From Anaerolineaceae bacterium UBA6133 (GTDB taxonomy: Bacteria > Chloroflexota > Anaerolineae > Anaerolineales > Anaerolineaceae), in contig DIVL01000063.1 of assembly GCA_002435825.1 (NCBI GenBank), positions 1 through 24,676 on the forward strand: DNA of 24,676 bases. Reading direction: 5' to 3'. Positions 14,981-21,398 of the stretch are shown piece after piece (the first letter of the stretch is position 1; each line of letters begins with the position of its first letter). Below the pieces are notes generated by a model. It saw only the letters and a program-made list of their open reading frames with translations. It did not search any database and had not been told where the DNA came from. The position numbers were made by a program, and so were the translations under genes.

Positions 14981-16654
14981 TTGGATAATATCGATTTCAA
15001 AAACGTAATCTCCGCGGCGGAGTTGGTGCGCTTGGGATGGCGACCACACGGCTGGCTGCTGTGGCAGATGGTCCCCCAGGGCGGCATCACCCTCCTGGCC
15101 GGGGAGACGGCATCGGGCAAGTCCTTTTTGGGCTTGGACCTGGCGCTCGGCATGGCGTCCGGGCGCGGCAGAGCCTGGGATATGGAATTGGGGGAAGAGG
15201 TAGCTGATAGGAAAAAGACAGGTGATAGCTCGTGGGTCATAGGTGATAGGAAAAAGATAGCTGGTAGCTCGTGGCTCGTAGGTGATAGGAAAAAGACAGG
15301 TGATAGCTTGTGGCTCGTAGCTGATAGGAAAAAGACAGGTGATAGCTCGTGGGTCATAGGTGATAGGGAAAAGACAGGTGATAGCTCGTGGGTCATAGGT
15401 GATAGGAAAAAGATAGCTGGTAGCTCGTGGGTCATAGGTGATAGGAAAGGATTAGCTGGTAGCTCGTGGCTCGTAGCTGATAGGAAAAAGACAGGTGATA
15501 GCTCGTGGGTCATAGGTGATAGGGAAGATTCGGATTTTCCTATGAGCTATCAGCTATCACCTATGAGCTGCGAAGCGCGGGTGCGCTATTTCTGCGCCGA
15601 TACCGACCCGAACCTGATCGCCGAACGCGTGCTCAGGCTCTGCCGCGGCTATCCCAACAACAAAAAAGGCATGGGGATCGAGGTGCCTGGTGCCCTCGAT
15701 CTCGATTTCAGCGCCCACAAATTCGGCGAAACCATCAGCTTCAACTGGCTTCAAAAAGAAGTTGTGAGCCGGGGGTATCAATTGCTGATCTTCGACGGGC
15801 TGGCGCAATATCTGCCCGGCATGGCGGACGGCTCGGCATCCGCCGTGAGCACATTCCTGCGCGGTCTGCGCCAGCTCACCAGCCAAACCGGCGTGAGCGT
15901 GGTTTTGCTCCACCAATTCAACAAGCGCCAGGCTGCCCGGCTGGACAAATGGGGGCTGCCCACCTCGCAGGGGGAAGAACGCGTGCGCGGCAGCAGCGAG
16001 CTGCTGGCGGGGGTGGATAGCGTCTTGCTGCTCAGCCGACCCGAAGCCATGAAGCTGGGCGGCATGGGGCGCGCCGTGCTGAAAGTGGTCAAAAACCGCC
16101 TGGGGCAAGCGGGAGCGCGCCTGCAGTTCACCATCGTGGACGGCGAGCCCACTAACGCTGATGGCGTCGGGGTACTTCGTAGCAGCCTGCATCTGCTGTT
16201 TGAACGCCTGGGTGAGCAAGCCCAGCCCAAACCGCGCCGCCTGGTGGATGCCGCTTTCGATGAGATGATGCGCATCCTGATGACGGAAGACGAACGCAAG
16301 TTCGACCGCAGAGAGCTGACCAGGCTGCTGGAGGAACGGATGAATTTACCCGGATCGCGGACGCTGGCGGAGGCATTCGGGATGCTGGGGAAGGACGAAA
16401 GGGTGCGGGTGGAGAGGAAAGAGAACCGCAGGAGGGTCTATTCGTGGGCAGAGCCTGGCACCGGCGCGCTGGAAAAAAAGGTCTACGGCTTGCCGCCGGC
16501 GATGGCAATCGACATTGCCAGTTCGTATTTGCTCAGCAAAGCCCGGATGAACCTAGCGGAGCAGGAGATGGAAAGGATGCAAAACAAGTCCAGCTCATCG
16601 AACCTGCTGGAGCAACTGGCTGATGCGCTGAAAAGGGGTGATGAGGATCGATAA
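14981..16654 (+). CDS. RepA/AAA_25-type ATPase with internal 13-residue repeats
   Basis: This 557-residue RecA-like ATPase has Walker A GETASGKS at residues 41-48, a Walker B-type LLIFDGLAQ with Asp about 272, a VVLLHQFNK strand with His about 311 and GSSELLAGVDSVLLLSR. A winged-helix-like part (EDERKFDRRELTRLLEER onward) and a helical tail follow. It resembles RepA-like helicase loaders of plasmids and phages. Residues 76-179, between Walker A and the next core strand, are eight copies of a 13-residue unit (DRKKTGDSSWVIG type) that does not belong to the fold. I chose TTG at 14981 because AAGGAAG stands just upstream; the earlier TTG at 14939 lies in repeat DNA. Whether the insertion is tolerated, spliced out or inactivating is unknown. 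Confidence 0.75.
   Translation: MDNIDFKNVISAAELVRLGWRPHGWLLWQMVPQGGITLLAGETASGKSFLGLDLALGMASGRGRAWDMELGEEVADRKKTGDSSWVIGDRKKIAGSSWLVGDRKKTGDSLWLVADRKKTGDSSWVIGDREKTGDSSWVIGDRKKIAGSSWVIGDRKGLAGSSWLVADRKKTGDSSWVIGDREDSDFPMSYQLSPMSCEARVRYFCADTDPNLIAERVLRLCRGYPNNKKGMGIEVPGALDLDFSAHKFGETISFNWLQKEVVSRGYQLLIFDGLAQYLPGMADGSASAVSTFLRGLRQLTSQTGVSVVLLHQFNKRQAARLDKWGLPTSQGEERVRGSSELLAGVDSVLLLSRPEAMKLGGMGRAVLKVVKNRLGQAGARLQFTIVDGEPTNADGVGVLRSSLHLLFERLGEQAQPKPRRLVDAAFDEMMRILMTEDERKFDRRELTRLLEERMNLPGSRTLAEAFGMLGKDERVRVERKENRRRVYSWAEPGTGALEKKVYGLPPAMAIDIASSYLLSKARMNLAEQEMERMQNKSSSSNLLEQLADALKRGDEDR
15206..15517 (+). repeat. 39-bp tandem repeat, eight in-frame units
   Basis: Eight units of exactly 39 bp start at 15206, 15245, 15284, 15323, 15362, 15401, 15440 and 15479, each beginning GATAGG. 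A partial ninth unit runs to about 15530, then inverted relatives (GAGCTATCAGCTATCACC) continue to about 15572. Thirteen codons per unit preserve the frame. The same words (GGTAGGTGATAGGTGAT) occur upstream at 14582-14598. Neither strand has a stop in the main frame. Confidence 0.92.
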
Positions 16655-17121
16655 CCTGACCCCCTCTTGGTCGAAGATCCGTGTAGCGCAGCGAAAGGGA
16701 AGCGGGGAACTAAAGGGGGTGGCAGTTGTAGGCCGGATTCCGAAGTTGAATCCGGCTTTTTCGATCTTTCCGTCCCACATTCATAACGGCAGATCGCCGC
16801 GCTACGCTCGCGATGACGAGAGTCCGTCTTTGCGACTGCTTGCGTACAGAGTAGGAGCGAAGCGACGCGGCAATCTGCTTCTCATTGTATTAATTGGAGA
16901 CCATTCGGTCAAATGCCTTCCATGGTCGGGAGACCGGCACGAACATGGTGAACCATGAGCCCTCATCCACCGCAAACGGTCCACACCTGCCTTTTATCCC
17001 GTCATCGCGAGCTCTTTTGCGTGGCGATCCGCCTTTCATTGCATCAATTGGAGACCTGTCGGTCAAACCCCGTGCGCGGTCCCACGGGGAGGCTTCGCAC
17101 TCAGGAGACCGGCACGAACAG
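16655..17121. other. gene-free repeat stretch between ATPase gene and its duplicated tail
   Basis: It contains no gene. It holds a TGACCCCCTCTTGGTCGAAG unit (16659-16730, related to 13302-13375), REP-like units at 16787-16818 (minus), 16851-16886 and 17001-17040, and two GGAGACC repeat copies (16893-16950 and 17048-17122). In both latter cases the GGAGACC copy follows a REP-like unit through a CATTG(T/C)AT(T/C)AATTGGAGACC-type junction, so the two families travel together. Confidence 0.7.
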
Positions 17122-17122
17122 G
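17048..17122 (+). repeat. GGAGACC/GACCGG dispersed repeat, copy 6 with inserted module
   Basis: It reads TTGGAGACCTGTCGGTCAAA, CCCCGTGCGCGG, then TCCCACGGGGAGGCTTCGCA and GGAGACCGGCACGAACA. Its end directly meets the start of the duplicated ATPase tail, suggesting the repeat marks the breakpoint. Confidence 0.65.
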
Positions 17123-17320
17123 GTCTTACCGCCGGCGATGGCGCTGGACTTTGCCAGCTCGTATTTGCTCAGCAAAGCCCGCCTGAGCCTGGCGGAGCAG
17201 GAGATGGAAAGGATGAAAGATAAGGCCAGCTCAGCGGAATTGTTGGGGCAACTGGCTGATGTGCTGAAAAGGGGTAATGATGGGGAAAAGAAAGGTGGGG
17301 TGATAATTGAAGAAAATTAG
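17122..17320 (+). pseudogene. duplicated 3' fragment of the ATPase gene
   Basis: From TTACCGCCGGCGATGGC onward this stretch repeats the last 150 bp or so of the upstream ATPase gene (16489-16640). It encodes LPPAMALDFASSYLLSKARL and LAEQEMERM...LGQLADVLKRG, then a different end. The frame is open, but no start or ribosome site belongs to it; the open frame before it is repeat DNA. It is probably the remnant of a second copy, with the differences mostly conservative. An alternative is that it is expressed as a separate small helical protein, but I see no support for that. Confidence 0.75.
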
Positions 17321-17347
17321 GGGTTTCGCAATAGTTAAGAACAAATA

Positions 17348-17376
17348 TTGACATAGCGGGATTCATTGTATAATAG
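17348..17376 (+). promoter_or_regulatory. promoter of the Panacea toxin-antitoxin pair
   Basis: Consensus TTGACA (17348-17353) is followed by TAATAG after 17 bp, or by TATAAT (17369-17374) after 15 bp. The antitoxin start is about 25 bp downstream with AGGAG in between. Confidence 0.72.
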
Positions 17377-17400
17377 GTATTGAGAGCAAAAGGAGACCAA

Positions 17401-18030
17401 ATGAAGAGTGGAGGCTATGATTCTTTGCATAGCGTTGATAAGCAGTGCATGAATCTAACGTTTAAAGAAGATAAAGCAATTGCAGCCTTATCCCAACTTT
17501 GTTACTTCGCAGATAACAAATTAAATCACTACACCGCTGCAAAGCTCCTATATCTGTTTGACAGGGAGGTTTTGCTCAATACTGGAGAGCCAGCCTTTTT
17601 CGGCACTTTTTTCTCCTTACCAAAAGGACCAATCATCAGCGAGGTCAACAACGGCATTTCATCTTGCGGTGACTCGGAAGTCGATTTGCCATACGATTGG
17701 AGTACTTTCTTCACGTTAAATCGAAAGACGAACCTGATTTCTCAAAAAAATCCTGAGGACAGAATTAGTGACGGCTTACTAAGTGATGAGGAGATCGATC
17801 GTCTTCACGATTTATACGACAAGTACCGTTTAGCACGAAAAGGTATGTTAGAAGGTGATATTAAAAACCTGCCTGAACATATCGATCTTAATAAAGATGA
17901 ACGTCGTCGAGCCTTGCCGTACAGAGATATCCTCGAAAAGAATGGTTTCACCCCTGAACAAGTCTCTGAATTACTTCAAGAAATCGTTTATGATGATTGC
18001 TTTCGGTCAGCCTTCGAGTTCAGTTTTTGA
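17401..18030 (+). CDS. Panacea-domain (DUF4065, SocA-like) antitoxin candidate
   Basis: This 209-residue protein has the Panacea pattern: AALSQLCYFADNKLNHYTAA, KLLYLFDREVLLNTG and a GTFFSLPKGPIISEVNNGI segment around residues 68-86. Panacea domains are known antitoxin modules that pair with many unrelated toxins. The ATG at 17401 follows AGGAG; a TTG seven codons earlier is less likely. Its stop overlaps the next start as TGATG, so the two genes are translationally coupled, which is typical of toxin-antitoxin operons. Its base composition is more AT-rich than that of the ATPase gene upstream, which fits separate acquisition. Function is inferred from family and context. Confidence 0.8.
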   Translation: MKSGGYDSLHSVDKQCMNLTFKEDKAIAALSQLCYFADNKLNHYTAAKLLYLFDREVLLNTGEPAFFGTFFSLPKGPIISEVNNGISSCGDSEVDLPYDWSTFFTLNRKTNLISQKNPEDRISDGLLSDEEIDRLHDLYDKYRLARKGMLEGDIKNLPEHIDLNKDERRRALPYRDILEKNGFTPEQVSELLQEIVYDDCFRSAFEFSF

Positions 18031-18410
18031 TGATCGCCGAGGGGAGTGTTTATTTACTAAGAGATTCTGAAAGCAAACCTCATTACCACATTGTCGTTTT
18101 TACAGATCAAATAGGTCAGGATAAACGCTGTATCATTTGTTACCTTTCATCAAGCACAACCTTACAAGACTTAACCACCACATTTGAAGCGGGAGAAGAT
18201 TTCTTTATTGACCGACCTTGTTGGGTTAAATTTCGTAATGCTAAAATTATGGTAGAAATGGACATCGAAAATTTTACAAGTATTGGGGTAGTGTCTAATG
18301 AAAACCTTGAAAAAATTAAAGATGGCTTTAAGCAATCTTTACGTAAGATGCCAAGAGAAGTGAAGACACTCTGGGAAAGTTGGGAACAGGACCGATTGTT
18401 TTCGTCTTAG
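18030..18410 (+). CDS. small MazF/PemK-like candidate toxin
   Basis: I do not recognise this 126-residue protein with certainty. It starts MIAEGSVYLLRD, followed by strand-like HYHIVVFTDQ, CIICYLSSS, FFIDRPCWVKFRNAKIM and a helical tail with LEKIKDGFKQSL. The order of strands, the short Ser/Thr-rich segment after the third strand and the C-terminal helix resemble the MazF/PemK SH3-like barrel. MazF toxins are RNases. The evidence for a toxin is mostly its position: the start overlaps the stop of a Panacea gene by 1 bp (TGATG). The longer frame from 17997 would overlap the antitoxin gene more and is rejected. Confidence 0.6.
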   Translation: MIAEGSVYLLRDSESKPHYHIVVFTDQIGQDKRCIICYLSSSTTLQDLTTTFEAGEDFFIDRPCWVKFRNAKIMVEMDIENFTSIGVVSNENLEKIKDGFKQSLRKMPREVKTLWESWEQDRLFSS

Positions 18411-18669
18411 AAGGTTGAGGAGAAACAGAAGCAGAAGAGTTAGGTCGAAGACTTAATAAGGCCATCGAGCCTCTCCATAGGAGAAGCTGGCTTCCACCGT
18501 GAAACGGATTGAAGACTAAAGAGGGAGCTTATACTTCCAGTCATTGGAGACCATCGGTCAAATGCCTCGCGCGGTCAGGAAACCGGCGAGAACGAAGAAA
18601 AGGAACAAGAATCCTGTTAGCACCTGATTAGTTACTGATGCAATGACTGTAAATAGGGAAAGGAATAAC
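18411..18669. other. intergenic stretch with a GGAGACC repeat copy
   Basis: No gene or terminator is visible. The GGAGACC/GACCGG family has a diverged copy at 18543-18595 (TTGGAGACCATCGGTCAAAT then GGAAACCGGCGAGAAC). A run related to the GAAGCTGG unit of 13385-13400 lies near 18483-18510. Confidence 0.6.
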
Positions 18670-19077
18670 ATGAAAAAGTTTATTTTTATACTTGTTTTAG
18701 TCTCTTTACTTTCGTTATCTGCTTGCGGTAATAGTAGGGATTTATCCACCCCCTCCAGTCGCCTGGTAGGGCATTGGAAGGCAGGCGGGATAACTTCATA
18801 CGAATATTACTTGACTGCAATAGATAAAGAGATAGGGGAAGGGAAAATAACCCTTTATAAGCCCAATAGTGGAACAGTGGAGACAGGAACATATAAAATC
18901 GCCTCTGAGCAACCCGATGGGAAAGCAGTAGAAATATCTGTTTTATGGTCAGGTTATGGAGACTCAACGCCAGGCATGTTTTATTTTGAGATCCCAGCTG
19001 AAGCAATGGAAGCCCGAATTAACGGGAATTATATAGAGTATATAGACGATAAAACAGAATATGAGCCTGGTAATTAG
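18670..19077 (+). CDS. small lipoprotein of unknown function
   Basis: This 135-residue protein has a clear lipoprotein signal: Lys2-Lys3, a hydrophobic core to residue 16, and the lipobox LSAC with Cys19 as the modified residue. The mature part looks like a beta-rich sheet, with LVGHWKAGG near the start and alternating polar and aromatic residues after it, as in small lipocalin-like or META-like domains. GGAAAGGA stands before the ATG at 18670; an earlier in-frame start is less likely. It is an isolated plus-strand gene between the toxin-antitoxin pair and the HNH gene. No function can be assigned. Confidence 0.75.
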   Translation: MKKFIFILVLVSLLSLSACGNSRDLSTPSSRLVGHWKAGGITSYEYYLTAIDKEIGEGKITLYKPNSGTVETGTYKIASEQPDGKAVEISVLWSGYGDSTPGMFYFEIPAEAMEARINGNYIEYIDDKTEYEPGN

Positions 19078-19119
19078 AACGTCTATTTAAGCAATTGACC
19101 TGGCTTATTTATTGCGCTG

Positions 19120-19743
19120 TTAAGGATTTTTATCCCAGAATTCTATTTGCTGTTTTTCCCTCACTTCTCTAAAATAAACAATAGCGGATTGTGCTTTAGT
19201 ATTAATGAGTTCGGATAAGACCGCCCACTCATCTTTGTTTAATCTGTTATGGTCAAACAGGTGGTGATGTATCGGACAAAGTGTAAAAAAATTATCCTTA
19301 TGATATTCTCCGCCCTCTCCCCTTGGGATAATATGGCATTGGTGAGTAATCCTATTTTCACCGCAAATATCACAAGGGTCATAATTTAGCTGTATATATT
19401 CCCGTTGTTTTTTAAAATAAGTTTCTGTGTCTATCTCTTGTGGATCGTTTGGAATTTTTACGCCATATTTCCCATGGATTGACATCTGCGAGATAGTTGC
19501 AGTCACAAAAGTCATAACTGCATTACGTGTAGGGGGGTCAACGGTTTTGTCTAAATAAACTGATAATGGATAAAGCCAGGTGTAAATCCAGCTATATTGC
19601 TTTTCAATTCTTACGTCTGGTTTCCACCCGTGTAATGCTTCGTTTCCTACACTTGCCCTTAATTCCTCATTCCTTAATTCGAGTTCTTTAATCTTACGTT
19701 TCAACTGATTTATGGTCATCGGTTTTTGTTTGCTTACTTTCAT
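19120..19743 (-). CDS. HNH endonuclease-domain protein
   Basis: This 207-residue protein has a predicted coiled-coil N-terminus (INQLKRKIKELELRNEELRA, about 11-30) and a C-terminal HNH domain. The zinc or catalytic pattern is CDICGENRITHQCHIIPRGE...NFFTLCPIHHHLFDH, with Cys124, Cys127, His137, Asn151, Cys156 and His159/160. HNH domains cut DNA and are common in restriction systems and mobile elements. The ribosome site is weak. It could be a stand-alone nuclease or part of a defence set with the other genes here. Its target cannot be told from sequence. Confidence 0.8.
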   Translation of the reverse strand: MKVSKQKPMTINQLKRKIKELELRNEELRASVGNEALHGWKPDVRIEKQYSWIYTWLYPLSVYLDKTVDPPTRNAVMTFVTATISQMSIHGKYGVKIPNDPQEIDTETYFKKQREYIQLNYDPCDICGENRITHQCHIIPRGEGGEYHKDNFFTLCPIHHHLFDHNRLNKDEWAVLSELINTKAQSAIVYFREVREKQQIEFWDKNP

Positions 19744-19801
19744 TGAATCCCCGTCTTGTAACCAGCGTTACAGCCTATCGTCTCCGTTTGCCATTTAAGT
19801 T

Positions 19802-20191
19802 TTATTCAACCCACTTCATTAGCACCCAGCCCTCCGTGCCTGAGCGTTTAGCACGCAAATAACACAAGACAGCTGACAATCCCGGCTCAGATATTGTTTT
19901 GCACTCAGGACTTATTACGCCTGCAGGGAGCGTGACAATATCCCCTACCGCTAACTCGCCTTTTGTGTCGCTGTCAAAATCTGGCGAATAATAAATATAG
20001 GTTGACTTTGTAACCGTCCATTCCTGCCCAGTAGTTCTCGTGGGTTGTATTTCCTTTTTATCTGTTTCACTAAAAACTGAGAAGATAATATAAATCAACA
20101 GAAGTATTACCAGAAAAATGAGTATCTTTTTTAGATTTTTGCCAGTACTTTGTATGTCTGGATCGTCCGGATTGAAGCCCTTTAATTCCAT
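19802..20191 (-). CDS. single-pass membrane protein with SH3-like domain
   Basis: This 129-residue protein has one membrane segment (about 22-42) and an outer domain of about 80 residues that resembles a bacterial SH3 (SH3b) fold: TVTKSTYIYYSPDFDSDTKG, LAVGDIVTLP and GWVLMKWVE. SH3b domains often bind peptidoglycan or peptides. GGAAGGA lies before the ATG. It sits between two HNH genes on the same strand. No direct link to them is visible. Confidence 0.65.
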   Translation of the reverse strand: MELKGFNPDDPDIQSTGKNLKKILIFLVILLLIYIIFSVFSETDKKEIQPTRTTGQEWTVTKSTYIYYSPDFDSDTKGELAVGDIVTLPAGVISPECKTISEPGLSAVLCYLRAKRSGTEGWVLMKWVE

Positions 20192-20300
20192 ATGAATTCC
20201 TTCCGATTGATTGACCTGCTTTTATTCTACCCCACACAGAATTAAACCCCCCATACTCCCTGAGAAAAAACGATCCGTTTTTTACATGGTAGAATCGTAG

Positions 20301-20349
20301 ACCTTGCGAAGGGATACGCGGGGTAGGCAAGAGCACCATTCCGCTCTAC
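20301..20349 (+). repeat. GATACGCGGGG unit shared with 14279-14327
   Basis: CGAAGGGATACGCGGGGTAG followed by GCACCATTCCGCTCTAC aligns with CGAACAGATACGCGGGGCAG and CACCATTCTGCCCCAC at 14279-14327. It lies just after the HNH_2 gene on the minus strand. It contains the same short inverted words but has no clear T tail, so I do not call it a terminator. Confidence 0.6.
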
Positions 20350-20362
20350 TTTTTAGCCAACA

Positions 20363-21274
20363 CTATCCGCGATAAACACTTTCATTATGCCATTCCAGAT
20401 ATTCACGCGAGGGTCTGTCCATCCAATTTTGAGGCGGGCGCATCGGCTGACCGTTGTATTTGTAGTAATCCCTGCCGTTTTCAAATTCCTCTCTGATTCT
20501 ACGGCTCACCTCAATTTTCAGGTCAGGCGTGATAGTCAGATAACCTTTGTCAAAGAGGGTGTGAATATCCTGCCGGAGTAATATCCCATTCGTGACTTTA
20601 TGTTCTCCCAACTCGCTGTATGGTTTGATGTGGGCAGCTTGCAAGACTGGAAGTGTACGTTCGCTGGAAATTGCACAGCGGCGGTTGTAAGCATCGGTAA
20701 CCAAGACTCTGAACGAACCCTGACCTAATCGGGGCTCTACCAGCACCGGCTCCCCATATCGGGGAGCAACCTCCCTGAAGAGGTTTGGTTGGATCTGTTG
20801 TGCGCTCAACTGGCGAAAAATCGTTGCCCCAGGCTCAATGCTAAGATCATACGTCTTTCCTGAAACAATATTTTTAGGCCAATCGACAGGGGCAGGGATC
20901 CACTTTTCTTCAGGTAAAAAGAAAGGTTGCTCGAGTAAGGTGCAGCCTATTTGATAATCTTGAAAACGGTCACTCTCTTGCTTACGATACTTATCAATCT
21001 TCTCTCGCAGATCTTCCAGGCTGCCAGCGCCGTTTTTGATCCCAAACGCATCCCAGGCAAGGGAAACCGGCAGGACGGTGGAATGCGCAAACAGCCCCCC
21101 TCCTACGATGACATTATCTGGATAGTGCAGTTTGAAAAGAAATAGTTCGCCCGGCTTTAAGGCTCTGAAAACTCGCCCGGATGGCAACCAGAAGTTCACT
21201 TCATCAATCCCTGGTTGGGATCGAAGGAGTGAAAACCACGATTTGTCAGTCACCCCGACGTAAGAATTGATCAA
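20363..21274 (-). CDS. HNH_2-type restriction endonuclease candidate
   Basis: This 303-residue protein has a C-terminal HNH domain with LQAAHIKPYSELGEHKVTNG and LLRQDIHTLFDKGYLTI; the key residues are His215, Asn229 and His238. The N-terminal 110 residues (FWLPSGRVFRALKPGELFLF, then VGGGLFAHS) look like a PUA/EVE-type DNA-reading domain, although I am not certain. Such architectures occur in stand-alone restriction enzymes that sense modified DNA. The start is a TTG at 21274 with GGGGAGG about 7 bases upstream, which fixes it. It is divergent from the nuclease-helicase gene, with 124 bp between them, so the pair may share control. Confidence 0.78.
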   Translation of the reverse strand: MINSYVGVTDKSWFSLLRSQPGIDEVNFWLPSGRVFRALKPGELFLFKLHYPDNVIVGGGLFAHSTVLPVSLAWDAFGIKNGAGSLEDLREKIDKYRKQESDRFQDYQIGCTLLEQPFFLPEEKWIPAPVDWPKNIVSGKTYDLSIEPGATIFRQLSAQQIQPNLFREVAPRYGEPVLVEPRLGQGSFRVLVTDAYNRRCAISSERTLPVLQAAHIKPYSELGEHKVTNGILLRQDIHTLFDKGYLTITPDLKIEVSRRIREEFENGRDYYKYNGQPMRPPQNWMDRPSREYLEWHNESVYRG

Positions 21275-21377
21275 ATCTGCCTCCCCTGCAGAATCGTTTG
21301 ATACTACTAAGCAATAATATCAGAAAAATGATTTGTCTGAATCTCCAATTCTCATTACACAAAAACAAGAACTCTCC

Positions 21378-21383
21378 TATAAT
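21378..21383 (+). promoter_or_regulatory. -10 box just upstream of the nuclease-helicase gene
   Basis: TATAAT ends only 15 bp before the ATG, and no ribosome site is visible. This suggests a very short leader or leaderless transcript. No good -35 was found. Confidence 0.4.
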
Positions 21384-21398
21384 TCAGCTTGAATCATC

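Noticed and set aside
14926..15513. minus-strand open frame with MTHELSPVF-type repeats
   Set aside because: It is the antisense reading of the 39-bp array; the plus-strand frame continues into a recognisable ATPase while this one has no family features.
15206..15530. CRISPR-like array
   Set aside because: The 39-bp units abut without unique spacers, and no cas genes are present; it is a plain tandem repeat inside an open frame.
15557..16219. 220-codon minus-strand open frame
   Set aside because: It lies antisense to the ATPase core, which carries clear Walker motifs on the plus strand.
16955..17121. N-terminal part of the open frame leading into the duplicated tail
   Set aside because: Its translation is repeat DNA (REP-like and GGAGACC units) with no ribosome site; only the part from 17122 on is related to a real gene.
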